In this document: positions 38,067-49,218 of the stretch, piece after piece
How positions within the stretch are numbered: position 1 is the first letter of the stretch
Layout of the letters: each line of letters begins with the position of its first letter
Assembly: GCA_947652605.1 (NCBI GenBank)
Contig: OX393577.1
Location: 25,981,466-26,045,465, forward strand
Origin: Elmis aenea
Taxonomy: Eukaryota; Arthropoda; Insecta; Coleoptera; Elmidae
Reading direction: 5' to 3'
DNA: 64,000 nucleotides
The notes under the pieces: model-generated
Seen by the model: the letters and a program-made list of their open reading frames with translations, nothing else
Told to the model about the DNA's origin: nothing
Database searches by the model: none
Made by a program: the position numbers and the translations under genes

Positions 38067-39264
38067 CTTTACATTCGTTAGCATCTCTTGAAGTAGCTCT
38101 GCCCCAGGGTCGATCAAAATGAAAGGGTTTACACCGTTCACAATCTCTTCCTGCTGTGTTATGTTTACAATCGCAAGTCAATTGTCCATCGCGCCCCGTG
38201 ATACAACGACTCGCGTGTCCATTGCACTTACAGCGACCACCGACGGCGAAGTCACTTACCGCGTATTGGTGCGTTATTCTGTTATAAACGTTAACTAAAC
38301 CATTTCCGCCCAATTCTACTGAAACAGACACTTTCGGTTCTTCGGTATCGATTATTTGCATCTCGTTAACAAGTTGCACGGACGGGCCTTTTGTCTGATT
38401 GTCGTCGTCTTCGAGTTGTTTAAACTGATGTTCGTCGATGAGTACATCTAAATTATCGGATGGGTCTTCGACAGGCATATGGAGACGATTAAAGACAACT
38501 TTAATATCTGTAGCCGTAACCCAGTCTTGGAGAACCGGGGAGTTATCAAAATCGAGGGCGCTTGGGCGGCCTTCGAGAGTGCTGAAAGCGATTCTAGACA
38601 TGTGCCCTAAACTTAAACCATCTCCGCCGGTGTATCTATGCGCGTCCGTGCATCGAGCCTCTTGCTCGTTAGCTTTGGTAATAGTAGCCCTGTTGGGTCT
38701 TCCATAAACCCTCCGGCACTGACTAGAATAGAACTGGAATGGTTGCCAAGTCTTTCCGTAATCCATGCTTTTATAAATTGCAATAGAATCCGGTTTAGGG
38801 GTGTGTGGGCAAAACTGCAAACTCACGTAAGTCAATTCATATTTCTTCCCAAGGCTAAGAGTTAGAGTCACGTTATCTGGAGGAGCATGGACGCTTGCGG
38901 GTGGTGGTAAGGGTTCAGATCGCCAGCAAGTTACATTATTTGGATTGTTCAAATCGGTCAGAAACGTTGCTGGGTACCTTTTACGAGGATTTTGGTCGTC
39001 ACATTGATTACACTGGGATGTTGTACCCGGTTCTGTGTTTTCGCAGTACTGTACGGGTCCTTTTAACCCGCACGTTGAAGAAGCTGTTACCGGTATACCA
39101 AAGGCTGCATTTACGAAATCGGGAATGCACCGCCGCGGACGATCCTCATCATAGCAAGGATCTTGCGGTGACTGCTGGTCTTTAAACATTTTCAAAAAAT
39201 TATCGGTCGCCGCGTAAGTCGAAACAAGCGACAAAATTAACAAAAACATTACGTTCAGAGCCAT
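38067..39264 (-). CDS. Net: Netrin, first coding exon (signal peptide, LamNT domain, first LE module)
   Basis: Netrins are secreted laminin-related axon-guidance cues that bind DCC/Frazzled and UNC-5 receptors at the ventral midline. This exon encodes 399 residues. Residues 1-18 form a hydrophobic signal peptide. About 36-340 form the laminin N-terminal (VI) domain with [46 protein letters not shown] and [20 protein letters not shown]. Residues 345-398 form the first laminin-EGF module with cysteines at 345, 347, 354, 364, 366, 375, 378 and 398. N-glycosylation sequons lie at N110, N131 and N289. I chose ATG at 39264; the frame opens five codons earlier, but with GTG. The exon ends with AAAG before the GTAGGG donor, phase 1, fitting a next codon GCN as in the family's ECKACNC. 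An acidic stretch at about 265-330 between NRLH and YAVSDF is longer than I recall for vertebrate netrins. I cannot say whether this is NetA- or NetB-like. The later LE modules and NTR domain are not in the window. Confidence 0.97.
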
Positions 39265-39489
39265 GACGATAAATTTCACTTCTTTTAGGCAATAAATTTA
39301 AACATATTTTCCAACTTTACACGAATCCAATAGATAAGTAAATCATAATTTGTTTTTCAAACATTATTAAAATTAAGTGTTCGCGGCAAGTTTATAAAAA
39401 CTTCTTTTAGTACCACTGGCACACAACACAATGCTCAAAAGAGCCTGTTTACTGATATATCTCAAAATGCAACTTTTCCGTACTTTTCT

Positions 39490-39660
39490 CCAAGATAATG
39501 AAGAATTTGTCGTAAGTAAAGCGCGGCTCCGATCTGGAAGCTGCGTGGTTGGTACTCACGTCTCTGCGGGCGCAGTTTGACTGGCGGTCCGCTGTCTAGC
39601 AAGAGCTGAGCAACGCCCCTCTATAGGGGCGCACCGCATCGCACCACTATCATCAAGATC
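39490..39660 (-). promoter_or_regulatory. Candidate netrin promoter and 5'UTR exon
   Basis: This is a GC-richer island about 230-400 bp upstream of the netrin ATG in very AT-rich DNA. On the minus strand it holds a CCCCTATAGAGGGG near-palindrome with a TATA-like core (about 39617-39630), followed by CCGCCAGTCAAACTGCGCCC. A strong donor-like GAC|GTGAGTACC follows, with the junction near 39558. A plausible reading is transcription start downstream of the TATA-like site, a short non-coding exon and a small 5'UTR intron. A weak acceptor, CCTAAAAG, lies near 39283. This is inference without transcript support. Confidence 0.4.
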
Positions 39661-39664
39661 TAGT

Positions 39665-40850
39665 AGGTATAAGTGCACTAAGACGACCGGATAATTGATC
39701 ATTAAGTCAATTACAGCGAATTAGTACGTCGACTGCGATTATCTTTAAGTGTATTTTATAACAGTTAAATTGATACGGACTACGAGTTGGTAATCGGATA
39801 ATAACATGCGCCTCGAAGTTATGTACATAAGAATCCTAGCCTAAGGCAGTTAATTTCCCGAAAATCCAAATTGTTGCCAAATTTTTGCTCCTGATCAATT
39901 ATATTTAAATTACAACTGGACTAGTCTGAGTCGAAATCTATATTAAGTATAACATTAGCATAAATGCCTACTAAAAAATGCAACCTTAACTAAAAAACAA
40001 ACTTTGCTTCCTCAATAAAGTTTAGGTAAGAGTAAGTTTTTCATTTAAAACAACTAATACTTTACTTTTTTAATAAAACAAAAATGAACAATAAAGTTGC
40101 ATACATTATGGTTCAATAACTGCAAGATATTTTATTAAAATCGACGATAACATCAAAGTGACCAATGGCAGTTCACGACCTAATTTTATATAGTAAAACG
40201 AGACCTCATATCCGTACCTGCACAGATTGCTTATGTAATTTGTGTCCTAAAACGAATAATTAGTTTCGTAAAACAGGTAAAATTTCATAATCAAAATTAG
40301 GGTCGCCTTGTATAATATTAAAAATATTTTGTCAGCCATTAAAGTGTACATTATAAAACTTTTTAATCAAATTCATATATTTTTACGTAGGACGAGTAGA
40401 AGGAATTAAATTTTTTTTAAATTATTACAAACTTTTTTGAACACATAAAAGAATAGCACGTTATGTTTTGTTACACTTTGTTATATAATGTTAACAAATA
40501 CGATTCCAAAAATATCAACATTGTGTTGATTTGCTCTAGTAAGGGAATAAAAATAATAGAAATGTTCAAAGGACTGTTTTCTGCAACATTAAAATGATTT
40601 GTTTCACTACCTGTTGTTTGTCGCTATTCATTTTTTCTTAAACTAGGTTACTGGCAATGGCTCATGTTATTTTAATGAAAGAATACTTAACATCATCAGA
40701 ACATATATATATATTCGAAGAGAAAAATATTTCATCGAGTTTTACAAATATCAGACTTTAAATTAACGTTATCAGAACCTTACACCTTCATAGGTAGATA
40801 GGCTATAGGATTAAGTGAGTAAGTAAGTATCATAATAAAGAAGTGTTGTA
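39665..40850. other. AT-rich intergenic sequence, nothing recognised
   Basis: This lies upstream of netrin. It may contain regulatory DNA, but no specific motif can be supported. Confidence 0.45.
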
Positions 40851-40851
40851 A

Positions 40852-41111
40852 TCTATATATATAAAAGAGCTCGTTTGTTTGTTTGTGTGTTTGTTTGTTC
40901 GCTATAGAATCCTAGGTCCGTTGACCGATCAGGACCAAATTTTGCACAGTTACTATTTAGGACCCAACGGATCAAACGCCGTATAAATAACGGCCGGAAA
41001 TGCCCGGGAACGACCGGAAACGTCCGCCGGGTGCGAGCGCGGAGCGCGAGTAGTCTGCGATTGATAAAAGATAATTGTAATCACCCGTGCAACGCCGGGT
41101 AAATCGCCTAG
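40852..41111 (+). mobile_element. Short non-autonomous Helitron
   Basis: It begins TCTATATATATAAAAGAGCT and ends CACCCGTGCAACGCCGGGTA, then AATCGCCTAG. The 5' TC, the 3' CTAG (CTRR type), and a hairpin with stem ACCCG/CGGGT about 10 bases before the end are the diagnostic Helitron features. The insertion lies exactly between host A (40851) and T (41112) with no target duplication. No Rep/helicase is encoded. It contains one copy of a GCGCGGAGCGCGAGTAGTCT segment that is triplicated in the sister copy at 49219-49586. Confidence 0.92.
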
Positions 41112-41340
41112 TTATATCATAAAATTGTGCCATACGAAAGTATAAATATGCACTGGTTCAAATTCGTAGTCAACAATCGAAATCTCACTGATTATCAAAA
41201 GTTTTCAATTGGAAAACTTGCTAAATTTTATGTTGATTAATATTTACAAAACAAATTTAAAAAAATCTATTTTTGTTTTATAACTAAATGATTATTATTG
41301 GAAATTTGTAAACTACACATGGCAAAAGTAAACCTTTATT

Positions 41341-41560
41341 CAGGGTCGATGAGAGGGTGGGGCAGAGGGGGCTTGAGCCCCGGGCCCGGAGGTAATTTAA
41401 GGGCCCAGAAGTCCACATACATTTTTAATTATGGTATATTAAATATTCACAATTCACAATTCACAATTCGTTTTTTTTAAATAAATTTTCAAATAATTTA
41501 TTTACTTGGGGCCCATGTAAATTGTTTCCCCGGGCCCGGCGATGTGTCTCGACGCCTCTG
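41341..41560. mobile_element. hAT MITE, GGGCCC-rich
   Basis: Ends CAGGGTCGATGAGA and (reverse complement of the right end) CAGAGGCGTCGAGACA. The flanking 8-mers CCTTTATT (41333-41340) and CCCTTATT (41561-41568) differ at one base. The ends contain CCCCGGGCCCGG words in both orientations. Confidence 0.8.
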
Positions 41561-41569
41561 CCCTTATTG

Positions 41570-42470
41570 CCTTTACAACGCAAACGTTACGATAGTAGAA
41601 GCCTATTTGAAAAAATTATGCCAAAAATAGAAAACCAAATACAATATTTTTCTACAATACTTATACTTCATGTATAACCTATTGCAAAATTTCAATTTGG
41701 ATTTTTTTTCACCAAAGTAAGTCTTTTTTGTAATTACAAGGCTGTATTGATAATGAAATAATGTTTTTTTTGCAATATTGCCTTCAATGGATATAAATAT
41801 TATAAACGAGTGATATATTTATTACAAAATAATAAAGGCTTAGTCAAGGCCTTATGTGAAAAACAAATAAGAAAATGAAAGAGGAAAGTTAATATCAAAA
41901 CATTAAAACCGAATCAGTATATTAAAAAGTTAAAAAGACCGGTAAATACAAAGTAAAACATTGATCCAAATAAGTTTTTCCAAAATTTTAAAGTTTCACA
42001 AACAAAAAAGCGTTTCCTCAATTCAAAGCTTTACATGGGAACCTCTTTTATCCAAAAAAAATCAAATATTAATGTGAAAGAAAAAAAAGAGTTAATTAAA
42101 TCTTTCTATCACCCCACAGCTACGAAATCGGTTAAACTGGGAATAAGCAGGGAAATTTGGTCATGAATTTCAATCTGAAAAAAAAAACGGCCTTCTTAGA
42201 TCTGCAGTTATTAAGAAAAAACTAAAATTTGAGATTCTCGTTTGTTTGTTTATTTTCGGTATTTTTAGAGAAATTGGAAAAATTAAAGCATTTTCTCAAG
42301 ATAACCTTTAATTGTTTATACGCTGTTTTGATTAGATTTTGTGTTGGATTTTTCGTGTGTTTTGGATTATCATAAACTGTATCACCTATATCATATAGGT
42401 GCTTTATAAGATCTTTGCATTAAAAATTAAAAGATAACACTAAAAATTCTGAACACATTTATACAAATAC
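41570..42470. other. AT-rich intergenic sequence, nothing recognised
   Basis: No supported feature. Confidence 0.45.
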
Positions 42471-42474
42471 GATA

Positions 42475-43253
42475 CAGCGTCATTCAAAAATTCTGCAACA
42501 AATGGGAAAAAATTTTATTTTTGATTTCTCAAAAAATTTTACTCTTAATAAAAAAGTTGGTGCATGGTCTAAAACTAATTTTAAGATAAAAAATATTCGA
42601 TAAAAAGTCATAGGACACTAGATTTTAGCGATTTTTGAAATATTCGCACGAGTAAAGTGCCCTTATTTTAAGAGATACACAAATATTTTTTTAAGAAAAA
42701 GTTATTTAAAATCTCAAAATAAAGCTAGATTTAAATTTTAACCGTCAAATTCCAATTTTTATTTTTTAAGACATTTCAACATTTAAAAAGTCTGCAACAA
42801 ATGGAAAAGTTTTTTACTATTGATTTCTCAGAAAATGTTATTCTTGATAAAAGTTGGTGCATGGTCTAAAACTACTTTTAAGATAAAAAAAAGTTTAATA
42901 AACAGTCATAGGACCCTAGATTTCAACAATTTTTGAAATATTCGCAAGAGTAAAGTGCTTCTTAAAAAGAAAAATTGGAATTTGACCGTCAAAGTTTAAA
43001 TTTAGCCTTATTTTGAGATTACAAATGACTTTTTCTAATAAAAAATTGTTGTATCTCTTAAAATAAGGGCACTTTACTCTTGCGAATATTTCAAAAATTG
43101 CTAAAATCTAGTGTCCTATGACTTTTTATTGAACTTCTTTTTATCTTAAAATCAGTTTTACATCATGCACCAACTTTTATTAGGGATAACATTTTCTGAG
43201 AAATCAATAATAAAAAACTTTTCCATTTATTGCAGACTTTTTGAATGACGCTG
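42475..43253. mobile_element. TA-flanked palindromic (fold-back) element
   Basis: Ends TA-CAGCGTCATTCAAAAA and TTTTTGAATGACGCTG-TA. The arms repeat AAGTTGGTGCATGGTCTAAA, AGACTTTTTGAATG, AATCGCTAAAATCTAGTGTC-like and GGGCACTTTACTC blocks in opposite orientations along most of the 779 bp. No coding frame. A related copy is nested at 20802-21788. Confidence 0.9.
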
Positions 43254-43557
43254 TAGATGATGTTTAAAAAACAACCGCAAAATAAAACAAAATAAGCGTT
43301 TTTTCATGAAATCAAAATTGCCATGAGATACAAAACATATCTAAAATATAGCAATATTGTAAAGCTTGTCCAGTACAGTAAATTTTTTCAAAAATGTATT
43401 AAAATTACCACGATTTTGCGATGATCACGTCTGTCAGCTAGTAAAAAAGGCAATATGTTATCATAATTTTGCACAAAATTTCGGTACTTATTTTAAATTT
43501 ACCTTCATTTCTCTCAAAATAACCAAAATCCCCAAGTCTCAAGTCTGGGACAATATA

Positions 43558-45064
43558 CAGGGTTCTCGTTTTTCGCGGGCCACTATGGGGATCTCGTAAA
43601 CGGTAAGAGTTACGACTTCGGTTAAATTGGGGCAAAGTTGTATATTCAGGTGCTTAATAATTTGACGCAAACAGAACTTATCTAGCTCTTTTACTTTTTG
43701 AGATATAGGGGAAAAAGTAAAAAAGTGGATTTTTGTTTTTTGCCCGCAACTTTTTCATTTGATGTAAAATTTCATTTTTGTAAAAACATTTTCATGGCCA
43801 CTTTTTGCAAGGAATCAAATTCCCCAATTATATTTTCCGTGCGACGTTTCGTTTCTTAAAAACCATCATCAGGTCAATTTTTTCTTATGGACGCTATATC
43901 TGATTTTAACGCCAATTTGTAGAGCATTTTATTCTAAATTCGACAATGTATAACACTTGGCACTTTTTTGAAACAATTGTTGTTAAAAACGGCAAAAACA
44001 AATATTTTATTTAAAACAAATTCTAATCGGCATGATATATAATTGTCTTTGCCCCTTTTTCCTTGGAAGAAGGTGAGTAAACCGTATGAAATTACTATTA
44101 AAGGGATTTAATTAAAAAAATCGGTATTAATAAATATCTTAGGAATGCATGAACATTGTTCACTTAAGAGCATATATTTTTAGAATATTTTCTTCGGTTA
44201 AGTAATAAATGTCTCTAAAATGTGTATTAAATCCCTTATTTGACAATTATTTGTAACAAAATGTTCGTAATCAAATAATATGTGTCATAGTTTACAAAAA
44301 AAGTCTAGAAATCTGTTTACGCTTTTTGCTTATTAGTCATTAACGCAGATAAAAGGCAGAACTCGTTATTTTTTGTTACAAATAATTTTATGCCAAATAA
44401 GAATTAAATACGCATTTTAGAGAAATTTATTACTTAACCGAAGAAAATATTCTAAAAATATTTGTTAATAAGTGAACAATGTTAATGCATTTCTAACATA
44501 TTTATTAGTACCTATTTTTTAAATTAGTAATTTTATGCGGTTTACTTACCTGTTTCCAAGGAAAAAGGGACAAAGACAATTATTTACCATGGCGATTAGG
44601 ATTTGTTTTACATAAAATATTTGTTTTTGCCGTTTTTAACAACAATTGTTTCAAAAAAGTGCCAACTGTTATACATTGTCGAATTTAGAATAAAATGCTC
44701 TACAAATTGGCGTTAAAATCAGATATAGCGTCCATAAGAAAAAATTGACCTGATGATGGTTTTAAAAAAACGAAACGTCGCACGGAAAATATAATTGGGG
44801 AATTTGATTCCTTGCAAAAAAAGGCCATGAAAATGTTTTTACAAAAATGGAATTTTACTTCAAATGAAAAAGTTACGGGCAAAAAACAAAAATCCACTTT
44901 TTTACTTTTTTCCCTATATCTCAAAAAGTAAAAGAGCTAGATAAGTTCTGTTTGCGTCAAATTATTAAGCACCTGAATATACAACTTTGCCCCAATTTAA
45001 CCGAAGTCGTAACTCTTACCGTTTACGAGATCCCCATAGTGGCCCGCGAAAAACGAGAACCCTG
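43558..45064. mobile_element. 1.5-kb near-perfect palindromic element, copy 1
   Basis: Ends TA-CAGGGTTCTCGTTTTTCGCG and the exact reverse complement followed by TA (45065). The two arms mirror each other for about 700 bp each, through ATGGGGATCTCGTAAACGGT, CAACTTTGCCCCAATTTAAC, AACGAAACGTCG-type and CGAATTTAGAATAAAATGCT blocks. They leave a small spacer around 44270-44370. The strand-symmetric frames inside are not conserved. The element could extrude as a cruciform or a long hairpin RNA. Copy 2 is at 58765-60792. Confidence 0.93.
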
Positions 45065-45065
45065 T

Positions 45066-47100
45066 ATTTAGTTTTGATTAAGGAGAAATGTATGAAATTT
45101 GTATCAAATATTATTTAGCAACAAATTTTGCCTCTTTTTCTATTTAAATATTAAGCGAGATCACAATGATTGCCCTTGAGGTTGAATCAGCCTCTATGTT
45201 TACATAAATGATATTTGTAACACGATATGAACCGCTAAATATTTGTTTTACACTATAATACCCAAACTATAAGACTGTTGAAGGAAATTTTTGAAATAAC
45301 TTAAAACTTCTAAAAATATTTTAAATAACACCAAGTGCAAATAAATTTATGTAAAAACGTGCAAAGTAAATTTATTGACTCCAGCTGGTGTCGCACCCAT
45401 ATCGTCGAGATGTAACCTCTTCATTTTGTGTTATATTTTCTTCTATGCCTCTTTAATAGTTCTATCTCCTTTAACAGAGTTTTTTTCCCCTTAGTTTACC
45501 TCGTCTCTTACTCAGCTGTGATATGAGTTTGTCTTTCATCAGCTAGCCTCATCTTTTGCGAAACCATATTTGTAATCTTACACTCTTAGATAGTTCCATA
45601 GATAGCTTCATATTTAAAGCTTCTTTGATTTTCCCCTTGCTAATTTTATCTGCTAATATCTAATTAATATGTTTTTTAGCAACGGTAGCGCGATAGTTAT
45701 AATTGTCATAACGAGGGCGGATAAAACTGAAAAAAAAATCTGTTGTATTTTCTACATTTAAAACTTTTATCAATTAAATTAGTTTGTTACCGTCAAAACA
45801 AACTTTGTGCAATGTTTAGTGTTTAATTTAACATGTAAGTGGCTATATTATTTATTTTAAGATAGTCTGGAACAGTTATTCAAAATTTAAATTGCGAATA
45901 TTTTACATCAGAATATAATTAAAGAATTGTTGCTACTTGTGGGAATGATTTACTTTGTTGGTGTTAGTATATAAAAGGAGTTTACAGCGCGAGTTGTGAA
46001 AGCACTTCTGAGTATAAAAATAGAAAAAGTTTATGTAACAGGACATAAAAACCAAATTTATTCATACTTTTGGCTTGGTATGCGCAAATTTTTAAAATTA
46101 CAACTTTACCTTAATCAACTAAAATTATTAGATCATATTTCTGATTTTAGTTTTATCTCGGCCGTGCAGGCTCACGGGACGACCAATAATTCTTATTTAT
46201 TTTCCTGGATGAGTCCGCAAGCCCAAAGTAATATTTCTTTATGCTGCTACCGTGACATCTGTACGCTATTAACCTTCAGTTATTTACCGTTTAAACACAG
46301 AATACAGTCAAAACACACATATACGCATTTACCTACACGCTTCGTTCTGTCCTGATACGCTTTTCCATGAATCATGGAATTTAGTGTAGGTAATAGAATT
46401 GTATGCACCCACAACTCTATTCCATTTTCTTATAAATACGACTAAATCGGCGAGATTTGCTGGCACAGGAAGCGATCCCGGACAGGAAAGCTGAAGTAAC
46501 GTCGACATAATCCGATCAAAGTGAGTTATGACCCGTTCTCGGTCACGACTTTGACTTCGGATCATTTTACGTGATTCTTATGGTATGATTATGCTTCATT
46601 CGATTGCTACTATAAATGGAGCTACCGTTAACGTGTTATGTATAAAAAAGCTCAACCTTAAACGTTTATCGATAATAATCATCATAGCAGACAACTAACC
46701 TGCTTAAAAAACAATGCGGAATGGTACATATAACCATAAATAAATACGCATTAGAAACTTATAGCATATACTTCAATCGAGTTACAATAGAAATTGCGTT
46801 AATTGCCTTCAGTTGTTATTATCCCATTCTTTTGTTGTAACAAATTCGTTGGATAAATTTGAATAATCTATGCATATGTGAAACAGAACAACGACCAATT
46901 TATAACTTCCTAAAAATATGAAATATACCTACACATCGTCGATGTATCTTTAATAACTTAATTAAATGGGTGCCCCAAGGTTTTTAAAATACATAGTTTG
47001 TATTTGGACATGAATAAATAGGACCACCGTTATTTTCAATATTAAACGACTTGTTAAAACATAAATGTAGTCATTATCTTTAATTTTAAAATTTCAAACC
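45066..47100. other. Intergenic sequence; no gene recognised
   Basis: A TATATAAAAGGAG word at 45969-45981 and a GC-richer stretch at about 46370-46570 stand out, but no gene can be supported. The first part (about 45365-45720) is less AT-rich on the minus strand, with no recognisable protein. Confidence 0.4.
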
Positions 47101-47287
47101 TACATAGGGTGACCAGGTCGGTATAAATAAAGAATCGGGACACGACTGAAAAAAAATTTTTCGGTTGCATTTATTTTCCAAGTTTTACAAAACAGATCCA
47201 ATGTCATCAGAAATTGACCTTATCTTTATTAATTATGAGAAATTTCTTCTCATACATTTTTACATACTTTGAACACTTTATCCTAAA

Positions 47288-48615
47288 CAAGGCCGTCGTT
47301 AAGTATGGGCGATATGGGCCTGCGCCCAGGGCCCCGCGCTACCAGGGGTCCGCATTTTGAAACGAAATGGATAAAATTTTACCTCCTCTACTTCAGTATT
47401 TTATTCACAGGGTGGTCCACTTTTTTGTAGCAGGACGTTAACAGTCGATACAAAAACTCATTTTAAAGCAAAGCGAATATTCCATATCAACATGGGTCCA
47501 TAAACGCTTCATTTTAAAGATACAGGATGTTGAAAATTTCGAAAAAATATCTATATTGTTTAACCGTTTCTGAACCAGTGGATATATTTGAACCAAATTG
47601 ATAAACAACACCACCTTACAGGTTACAACATTCGGTAAGAATATCAACCCCCCACAAGCAATCAGTGACGGAGTTGTGGGGGTTCATATTTAATAAATTT
47701 TATAAAAAAAACTAGTACAGCTCTGTTCAAAATCAAACGCGAACTGGTTTTTGGGTAGAGCATTTAATTCTAAACAAAAAGTGTCTCTTAACTTTTCTTC
47801 GTACCTGCCACCGTTTAACGGTTTAACGTGTAGTTTGATTTATTTTACCATTCACCCGAAAAGTTAACTCATAAATTCGATCTATAAATATCGCTAATAT
47901 TCGAAATAAAGAAGTAATTACCGATGTTTGCAGTTTTTAATAACAGAACCTGCTAATAATAATAAGGAAGAAGTTTCACTAAATATACGCTTAAGATCCA
48001 CATTTTGACCACTACTCTGCAATTTGCAATTTTCTGCTTTTCGCGATATTTTTAGATCGAACTTATGAGCAAATTTTTCTTGAAATAAATCTAATTTCGC
48101 GCTAAACGGTGGCAGATACGAAGAAAAGTCAAGAGACACTTTTTGTTTAAAATAAAATGCTCTACCCGAAAACCAGTTCGAGTTTGATTTTGAACAGAGC
48201 CGTACTAGTTTTTTATAAAATTTATTAAAACTTAAAACTGAACCCCCACAACTCCGCCACTAATTGCTTGTGGGGCTTGACATTCTCACCGAATGCGGTA
48301 GGTAACCTGTATGGTGGTGCTGTACTCGTATACTAAAGGTTGAAACATATGTACTGGTTGGGAAACGGTTAAAAATTATCGATATTTTTTCGAAAATTTC
48401 AACACCCTGTATCTTTAAAATGTAGCGTTTATGGATCCATGTTGATATAGAATATTCACTTTAAAATGAGTTTTTGTATCGACTGTTAAAGTCTTGCTAC
48501 AAAAAAAAGGACCACCCTGTATAACAAAACCATTCTCCTTCAGCATGACGGTTTTATGATACTTTTGAATCATACCAAAAAATAATGTAAAAATTGTTGC
48601 CCAGGGCCGGCGCTG
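47288..48615. mobile_element. hAT-like element with 8-bp duplication, nested
   Basis: Ends CAAGGCCGTCGTTAAG and GGGCCGGCGCTG are flanked by a perfect ATCCTAAA duplication (47280-47287 and 48616-48623). GGGCCTGCGCCCAGGGCCCC words at the left recur as GCCCAGGGCCGG at the right. A fold-back element (47408-48519) is inserted within it, so its own body is only about 215 bp: a typical MITE. Confidence 0.85.
47408..48519. mobile_element. Palindromic fold-back element, innermost of the nest
   Basis: Ends CAGGGTGGTCCACTTTTTTG and the mirrored CCACCCTG-TA. The arms mirror each other over about 500 bp: GACGTTAACAGTCGATACAA against the facing copy, CATGGGTCCATAAACGCTTC against ATGGATCCATGTTG-type, and CACTTTTTGTTTAAAATAAA against its complement. 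The left TA has become CA. Confidence 0.85.
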
Positions 48616-48924
48616 ATCCTAAACGTGAACATTTTTAATTGTCAATTTTATTGTCCGAATTCGCCCGAAGTTTTAGACATATTACTGTAGACTGTAGACT
48701 ACAGTGTAAATGCAGAAATAGATAGGAAGCGACAATAACATATAGTTTTCCCAACGACTTTATTAACATTTTATTGCGAATTACCTATATACGACAACTA
48801 AAAATTAAAAACATTTTAAAATCGGGACAGACTATAATAGCCCCAAAAAAGATATTGGGGACATTGAAACATCTTTCTAAAAAAAGGAACAAATCCTGAA
48901 AAACCGGGACGTCTAGTCATCTTA

Positions 48925-49215
48925 AACCCACAGCTTAATTAACTAACATGTTTTAACGGGACAGAAAAAACTGCAAGACATTTAAACTACATTAGATTTT
49001 TTTTTGTAAAATAATTTTTTATAGTTCCCATACTTGTTTTATCTTTAAGTGCATTTTTACTGACACGATGGCCTACAATTTATTTTTTTTTGAATTTCAT
49101 AAATGTTTCGATTCACTAATCAGAAAATTCAATATAATTTATAATATACTTTTTAATTTGTTTTAAATTTGTATCTCAATGTTCTTTAATATACCTACAC
49201 AGTTAGTTTTATATG
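48925..49215. other. AT-rich intergenic spacer
   Basis: Nothing recognised between the nest and the Helitron. Confidence 0.4.
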
Positions 49216-49218
49216 ATA

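Larger units (their letters stand above)
47107..48922. mobile_element. GGGTGACC-end TA element carrying nested insertions
   Basis: The left end is TA-GGGTGACCAGGTCGG with CGGGACAC further in. The right end, on the minus strand, is AGATGACTAGACGTCCCGG. The family also occurs at 52873-54039 and 57684-58237. A hAT element (47288-48615) interrupts it. Confidence 0.6.

Noticed and set aside
38438..39185. Open frames on the plus strand opposite the netrin exon
   Set aside because: They are antisense shadows of a clearly coding netrin exon and show no features of their own.
39265..39279. Netrin start five codons upstream
   Set aside because: The upstream codon is GTG, not ATG. In an animal gene, the ATG at 39264 directly before a good signal peptide is the better start.
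43366..44924. Strand-symmetric open frames in the palindromic element
   Set aside because: The same residues appear from both arms in opposite directions, and the sister copy does not preserve them.
45996..46355. 119-codon frame downstream of a TATATAAAAGGAG word
   Set aside because: The frame opens at GTG, has no conserved motif and is low in coding character. The TATA-like word alone is expected by chance in AT-rich DNA.
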